23,813 nt of DNA from Silene noctiflora (taxonomy: Eukaryota; Streptophyta; Magnoliopsida; Caryophyllales; Caryophyllaceae), in contig VHZZ01000020.1 in NCBI GenBank assembly GCA_009801015.1, positions 537,152 through 560,964 of the forward strand. The letters are read 5' to 3'. The notes under the pieces were generated by a model. The model was not told the DNA's origin. It worked only from the letters and a program-made list of their open reading frames with translations, and made no database searches. Of the stretch, positions 19,015-23,813 are shown piece by piece; the first letter of the stretch is position 1; the number at the start of each line of letters is the position of its first letter. The position numbers and the translations under genes are program-made.

Positions 19015-19745
19015 CTGAAGCGTGAAAGTCAAAAGTGAAGTGATACATCAATGGTTCCCTTGGAGATACCAATGTGCAAGCCTCTGCAGTTCGTGTGCAT
19101 ACGAGGGACTGTTAGTCTGCGGGACTATTATGATGAAAATCATCAAAACTCCTATAATGGATGACACGAGAAAACTTCTGTGACAAAGAACATTTCTTTG
19201 TTAACGATGAGCACAACTTGGTTCAACTGGAGAGTTGCAGCCACACACCTAGGCCATTGAAGAATTGTACAGTCATGAAGAACTGGAGGCAGCATTGTTC
19301 CTGCAAATTCATCTTTAAATTGCAGCTCTCCACAACTAGTATTGTTCGTGAACAAATCTATCTTTTGTAAATTGAATTTTGAGAAAAAAATTCATCTCTG
19401 TTTCCTGTCAATAACATTCTTATCCAACTTGCCTTGGACGGCTAGAATCAGTTGTTAATCGAATAGCTGTTTAAGTTTTGATTGCCTCCTCTGCCTTTGT
19501 GTATGTGTGTGTGTGTATTTTCTTTTTTTCTGATAGTCTGCTTTCTACGACTGTTTTGGTTACTAGTTTTGCAATACATGTTTCTGATGCCTATTAAGTA
19601 GAATTTAATTTAATAACTTGATCGTCAAATTCCCAAGTCGACCACTGAAACAGGTTCAGATTTTTTTTGATACCTTTCCCAAGCCTGAATGTGAAAGTTG
19701 ATTTATGATTTCTTCATCATCCATACTTAGTACTGTCTTGCAGAT

Positions 19746-19853
19746 GAAAGTGTTTGCAGGTCCTATACTTATGGAGTGTTTTCTGTGGGACATTATGCTG
19801 AAGAAAGTGTTTGCGGTTCCTCATACGGAGTCTCTCTGGGACATTATGGTGAA
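19746..19853 (+). repeat. Tandem repeat of 57 and 51 bp
   Basis: Unit 1 (19746-19802) and unit 2 (19803-19853) both run GAAAGTGTTTGC...GGAGT...TCTSTGGGACATTATGSTGAA. The length difference is six bases, a multiple of three, and both units are open in the frame reading ESVCxSxxYGVxSxGHYxE. Confidence 0.8.
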
Positions 19854-20012
19854 GTTTATTGAACCTATTATACTGAATGACAGTTTCTGTGAGGAACGAT
19901 CTTCTGTAACAAAGAACAGCTGCAACTGGTTTATTAACACGTATGATACAGGGAATTAATGAAGGTCAGCCGCTGCTCATGAAAAATGATCTTTGAACTG
20001 CTGCCCTGCAAT

Positions 20013-20395
20013 CCTGCATGAACGCCAGCCAAACCCTACTCTATTTGAAGCTCTTATTCTGCGTAAGCTGAAATTTTTCAGTAAAGATGCGTCACTGTTT
20101 TAACGTAATTGCCGACTACCAGTCTCGCATAGATCGCACTCCCTCATAGCTGAAAATAGGGATAAATGGACGAAAATTTATGGAACCAAAATACTTTCAT
20201 TCATAGCTGTTGACGAACACACAAGTTTTAACATCAAACTTAGTAGAACATAAAAAAATTCCCGTGACTAGTACAGAATACATATAACTACTAAACAAAA
20301 ACTATCAAGTACTAAGAGAGTAAACGCGACACCAGGACACTCCTACACATCAACAGCAACCAGCCATACGCTTCCGACTTTCAACAGACAACAGT
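20013..20395. other. Intergenic region between convergent genes and HSP70 3' UTR
   Basis: The minus-strand HSP70 3' UTR must extend from 20395 leftward, probably for about 200 bases. No perfect AATAAA is visible on that strand. No other feature is seen. Confidence 0.4.
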
Positions 20396-23097
20396 TTAAT
20401 CGACCTCTTCGATCTTGGGCCCTGCACCACTTCCACCAGCTGAAGGAATATCATCATCCATATTAGCACCCATGTCAGGCCCAGCTCCACCTTGGTACAT
20501 CTTTGCAATGATAGGGTTGCAGATATTCTCCAGCTCCTTCATCTTGTCCTCGAACTCCTCCACTTCCGCAAGCTGGTTACCTTCCAGCCACGAGATCGCT
20601 TCGTCAATGGCATCTTCTATCTTCTTCTTGTCATCAGCTGCCAGCTTGCCACTGATCTTCTCATCCTTGATAGTGTTTCTCATGTTGTATGCATAGTTCT
20701 CCAGGGCATTCTTGGCATCAACTTTCTTCTTATGCTGCTCATCCTCCGCCTTATATTTCTCCGCCTCCTGGACCATCCTCTCTATCTCCTCCTTGGACAA
20801 CCTACCCTTGTCATTAGTGATAGTGATCTTGTTCTTCTGGCCGGTGGTTTTGTCCTCAGCTGAGACATTGAGAATACCATTCGCATCAATGTCGAAACAT
20901 ACGTTGATCTGAGGTACACCTCGTGGGGCTGGTGGAATTCCGGAAAGCTCAAACTTGCCCAACAGGTTGTTGTCCCTGGTTCGAGTCCTCTCCCCTTCAT
21001 ACACCTGAATCAACACTCCTGGCTGGTTGTCAGAGTAAGTTGAGAACACTTGCTCCTTCTTGGTGGGAATGGTCGTGTTCCTTGGGATTAACACGGTCAT
21101 CACACCACCAGCAGTCTCTAACCCAAGAGACAACGGAGTAACATCCAAGAGCAGCAAGTCTTGCACCTTCTCATTCCCTTCACCACTCAGAATGGCAGCC
21201 TGAACCGCTGCACCATAAGCCACAGCCTCATCAGGGTTAATACTCTTGCAAAGCTCCTTCCCATTGAAGAAGTCTTGCAACAGTTGCTGCACTTTCGGAA
21301 TCCTGGTTGATCCACCAACAAGCACCACATCATGGACACTGTTCTTATCCATCTTAGCATCCCTCAGACACTTCTCAACCGGCTCCATACACTTCCTGAA
21401 CAAGTCCATGTTCAACTCCTCAAAACGAGCACGAGTAATAGTGGTGTAGAAATCAATACCCTCAAAGAGGGAATCAATCTCAATTGTCGTCTGAGCAGTT
21501 GACGATAATGTCCTCTTCGCCCTCTCACAGGCAGTCCTCAACCTCCTCAACGCCCTCGGATTTCCACTAATATCCTTCTTATGCTTCCTCTTGAACTCCT
21601 GCACAAAGTGGTTCACCAACCTATTGTCAAAGTCCTCACCACCAAGGTGAGTATCACCAGCAGTCGACTTAACCTCAAAAATCCCCTCTTCAATCGTCAG
21701 CAACGACACATCAAACGTACCACCACCAAGATCAAATATCAACACATTCTTCTCCCCGGTGCTAGTCGACTTCTTGTCAAGACCATAAGCAATAGCTGCC
21801 GCAGTAGGCTCATTAATAATACGCATAACATTCATCCCGGAAATGACACCAGCGTCCTTTGTCGCCTGACGCTGAGAATCATTGAAGTAAGCCGGGACAG
21901 TCACGACAGCGTTCTTGATAGTGGTACCAAGAAACGCTTCCGCGATTTCCTTCATCTTGTTCAGTACCATAGATGAAATTTCCTCAGGAGAAAACTGTTT
22001 TTCTTCATTCTTGTGGTTCACCACAATCATGGGCTTGTCACCTGGGCCCGGAATCACCTTGAATGGCCATAACTTCATGTCACTCTGCACTGATGGATCA
22101 CTGAATCTCCTCCCGATCAATCGCTTCGCATCTGAAATTCACATAAACCAGCTAGATCAGTAAATTTATCCAATACTCCGTAATAATCTAGTTTCATCTG
22201 CTTAACTCAGCAAATTCACATAAAACATTCAATTTATGTCTGACGAAACCATCACAATTATAGCTGACTAATTTATATTACTCCCAGCGTTCAAATCAAT
22301 TTCATACGTTTGTTTGATAAAAAAAAATCAGCGTATTTTAATAAAATTACTCAGATCGAGGTAATAGGCTGCTACATAGTTGCATATCATATCATCAATC
22401 TTAACTGTAAGCAATATTTTAATTGGAGGTAAACAAATAATTGGGACCGATTACATGCATGTCAACCAATACACATGCATGCAATAGCCAAGCAATTCCA
22501 AACTCTGCAACTTTTACTCCTAAATTCCTATTTCAATGAAAAATGAGTTAGCACCACCGGGCGCCACCCTCACATGGATCCCTTATGGGAACCCCAATAT
22601 TAATGAGTATATATCACATGTAATAAGTGGGGTCCCAATAATAAGGGGTGTATCCCGATCATTTATTTACTTATCTTTAATTAAAACAACTTTCACAAAC
22701 AATAAAAAAGCTAAACAAATAATCGAGACAGAGTAAATACTACCAATTGTACTACTAGTTCACTAATTCACCTCCTAAAACCTCCGATTCATTTTTTAAA
22801 CTACAAATTTTGGTTCCGCCACTGCATGCATGCACGAATCAAAACATAAACAAAAAAAAACAGAGAAGAAGAAGAAATCATACCAAAAACAGTGTTAGTA
22901 GGATTCATGGCAACCTGATTCTTAGCAGCATCACCAACCAATCTCTCAGTATCAGTAAAAGCAACATAAGACGGTGTCGTTCTATTCCCTTGATCATTAG
23001 CAATAATCTCAACTCTATCATGTTGCCATACTCCAACACACGAGTACGTCGTCCCGAGATCGATTCCGATTGCAGGTCCTTCTCCTTTTCCCGACAT
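20396..23097 (-). CDS. HSP70: Cytosolic HSP70/HSC70 chaperone, two exons
   Basis: This is the ATP-driven chaperone that folds, refolds and delivers client proteins with J-domain partners. Exon 1 is 23097-22884 (71 codons plus one base) and exon 2 is 22131-20396. Joined they give 649 aa, close to the roughly 650 of plant HSC70s. All three family signatures are present: IDLGTTYS (12-19), [14 protein letters not shown] (203-216) and [15 protein letters not shown] (340-354). The linker [10 protein letters not shown] follows at 401-410, then the substrate-binding domain, and a [12 protein letters not shown] tail ending in EEVD. EEVD is the TPR co-chaperone docking motif of cytosolic/nuclear members, and there is no signal or transit peptide. 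The intron (GTATGA...TTTCAG) splits the Asp72 codon, the conserved plant HSC70 position. The copy looks intact. Upstream heat-shock elements suggest heat inducibility. Exon 2 also reads open in antisense frames, which are shadows. Confidence 0.97.
22132..22883 (-). other. HSP70 intron (752 bp) with MITE remnants
   Basis: Splice ends on the minus strand are TTTTTG|GTATGATTTC and GAATTTCAG|ATGCGAAG. The interior contains an inverted repeat: CCCGATCATTTATTTACTTA at 22654-22673 against the reverse complement of GCTAAACAAATAATCGAGAC at 22710-22729, which suggests a degenerate Stowaway-like MITE (about 22642-22742). A second, weaker pair lies at about 22278-22455. 'ttggttccgccactgcatgc' near 22809 resembles a transposon edge. 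Confidence 0.8.
22642..22742. mobile_element. Stowaway-like MITE remnant in the HSP70 intron
   Basis: The arms TCCCGATCATTTATTTACTT and (other strand) CTGTCTCGATTATTTGTTTA are complementary with a few mismatches and resemble the arms of the element at 543-648. The outer ends have decayed. Confidence 0.5.
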
Positions 23098-23223
23098 CTT
23101 TCTACCTCACACCAAATAAATTTAAATTAATTAATGAGCTTGAAAATTGAAGTTTTTTTTTTTTGGTTAGCTTTGTGTGTTTCTTTGTTTTTTGATGAGG
23201 AAGGTAAGAAGGAGAAGGGGGAG

Positions 23224-23231
23224 TATATATA
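23224..23231 (-). promoter_or_regulatory. HSP70 TATA box
   Basis: TATATATA lies about 127 bases before the HSP70 start codon, placing transcription start near 23195 and giving a leader of roughly 100 bases. Confidence 0.75.
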
Positions 23232-23255
23232 GTGTTGAGTAATGTTTGGGAATCG

Positions 23256-23275
23256 AGAACGTTCTTGAGGATTCT
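23256..23275 (-). promoter_or_regulatory. Heat-shock element, four contiguous units
   Basis: AGAAC GTTCT TGAGG ATTCT is four alternating 5-bp units of the heat-shock-factor site (nGAAn/nTTCn) in perfect phase, with one mismatch in the third unit (GAG for GAA). It sits 25 bp upstream of the TATA box, the usual place for HSP70 promoters. Confidence 0.8.
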
Positions 23276-23311
23276 CACCGTTTGAAATGAATACCGCTTT
23301 CCAAATTTCCG

Positions 23312-23346
23312 TTTCCGGGTGGTTCTACGTGGTTCGGGTTGGTTCT
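23312..23346 (-). promoter_or_regulatory. Possible step-type heat-shock element
   Basis: TTC occurs at 23313, 23323, 23333 and 23343, exactly 10 bp apart, inside 'tttcc', 'gttct', 'gttcg' and 'gttct'. Same-orientation units separated by 5 bp match the step-type element described for heat-shock factors. It lies about 80-120 bp upstream of the TATA box. Confidence 0.45.
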
Positions 23347-23499
23347 AGAGTGTTTTAGGTGGAGTCCAGAACATTTTTTTTAATGGGCTAAGAAAGGTGT
23401 CTCTTGTAGTCTTGTCTGCTGGATTAGTCCGGGCCCTAATCATGTGTCAAATGGGTCATTGGTAAACATGTTGGATAGGCCTAACGATCAGGTTACTAG

Positions 23500-23660
23500 A
23501 CCTGTCAAAGCTCGACCCGACCCGAAACCCGACCTGACCGACCCGTTTTTTTAGGGTTACAAATTCGGTTTTTCGACCCGTGACCCGTTTGACCCGAACC
23601 CAAAATAACCCGTTATTTTAGGGTCAAGACCCGACCCGAACAGGTCGACCCGTTGGGTCA
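23500..23660. repeat. GACCC-rich degenerate tandem repeat
   Basis: The pentamer GACCC/CCCGA recurs many times ('ctcgacccgacccgaaaccc', 'gacccgtgacccgtttgacc', 'caagacccgacccgaacagg'). A shorter perfect array of the same unit lies at 6297-6323. No gene is present. Confidence 0.65.
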
Positions 23661-23813
23661 AAGATAAATAAAGATTTTTATTAAAATATTAATANTTTTA
23701 TATTATATTTGAAAAAAATGTTAAAAAATTGTTTTTTTATTATTAAAAATTACAAACATAACTAAAAAGTCAATTTTGTATCACTTTTACAATACTTGAT
23801 ACTAAAATAATTA
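23661..23813. other. AT-rich end of window with one ambiguous base
   Basis: The stretch is AT-rich and noncoding. Position 23695 is N. Nothing else is seen. Confidence 0.5.

Larger units (their letters stand above)
18716..20010 (+). other. Possible 3' UTR exons or noncoding transcript with diverged repeats
   Basis: Plausible splice signals bracket short blocks: an exon-like block 18716-18864 ending GAAAGACAG|GTATAG, a donor GGTGGAG|GTAAGAG near 18901, an acceptor TGTTGTGCAG ending at 18990, and ACTGTCTTGCAG ending at 19743. A heptamer GCAGAAG is repeated four times at 18987-19014. The region 19087-19335 is related to 19803-20012, and 19746-19853 is an internal tandem repeat. Short frames exist (for example 19051-19161 and 19744-19959), but I cannot show that they are translated. 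Confidence 0.35.

Noticed and set aside
20415-22163. Open frames antisense to HSP70 exon 2
   Set aside because: They are mirror effects of codon bias in the HSP70 coding strand.
1-23813. CRISPR array, bacterial operon, or a novel defence-type system
   Set aside because: There is no spacer-repeat array or operon structure; introns, MITEs and plant gene families show a eukaryotic plant locus.

Overview
This is a plant nuclear window. The evidence is a spliced cytosolic HSP70 gene with the intron position usual for plant HSC70 genes, AT-rich intergenic DNA, and dense plant-type mobile elements (MITEs, Helitron, LINE, copia LTR, tRNA-type SINE pieces). Recurrent motifs such as 'tactccgta' and 'gagacggtctc' resemble repeats I associate with Caryophyllales (spinach, beet or quinoa relatives). 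That assignment is an impression from recall, not a search result.

Layout. Positions 1-8600 hold no gene I can defend. They contain a Stowaway-like MITE (543-648), a nested stack of TIR elements (about 1086-3078), a Helitron-type 3' end (3205-3226), a 1.6-kb solo copia-type LTR (3433-5033), a MULE-type MITE with a perfect 9-bp target duplication (5837-6027), and short SINE/LINE remnants. Positions 9145-10032 (minus) encode a plant single-pass membrane protein of unknown function. Positions 10.7-14.6 kb are again repeats: a SINE-like head, a complete 334-bp Helitron (11044-11377), a GC-richer block that resembles the 5' part of a minus-strand LINE, a snRNA-promoter-like USE/TATA remnant, and a 5'-truncated LINE with poly(A) and a 12-bp target duplication (13800-14571).

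Positions 14.8-17.2 kb carry a plus-strand gene for a 505-residue protein with a C-terminal alpha-crystallin (HSP20-like) domain, resembling plant IDM2/IDM3 anti-silencing factors. Its leader holds a tandem duplication, one copy of which carries a SINE fragment. Positions 17.2-20.0 kb look like a long, possibly spliced 3' noncoding tract with a MITE and diverged internal duplications. Positions 20396-23097 (minus) are a complete two-exon cytosolic HSP70 (649 aa, ending EEVD) with a TATA box and heat-shock elements upstream. The last 400 bases hold a GACCC-rich repeat and one ambiguous base.

The ACD gene and HSP70 are convergent neighbours, both of chaperone-related families. Nothing in the sequence shows that they work together. 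I did not find a convincing new biological system. The most interesting signals are the internally repeated downstream tract of the ACD gene, the two heat-shock-element layouts at HSP70, and several mobile elements whose insertion boundaries can be read at base resolution.
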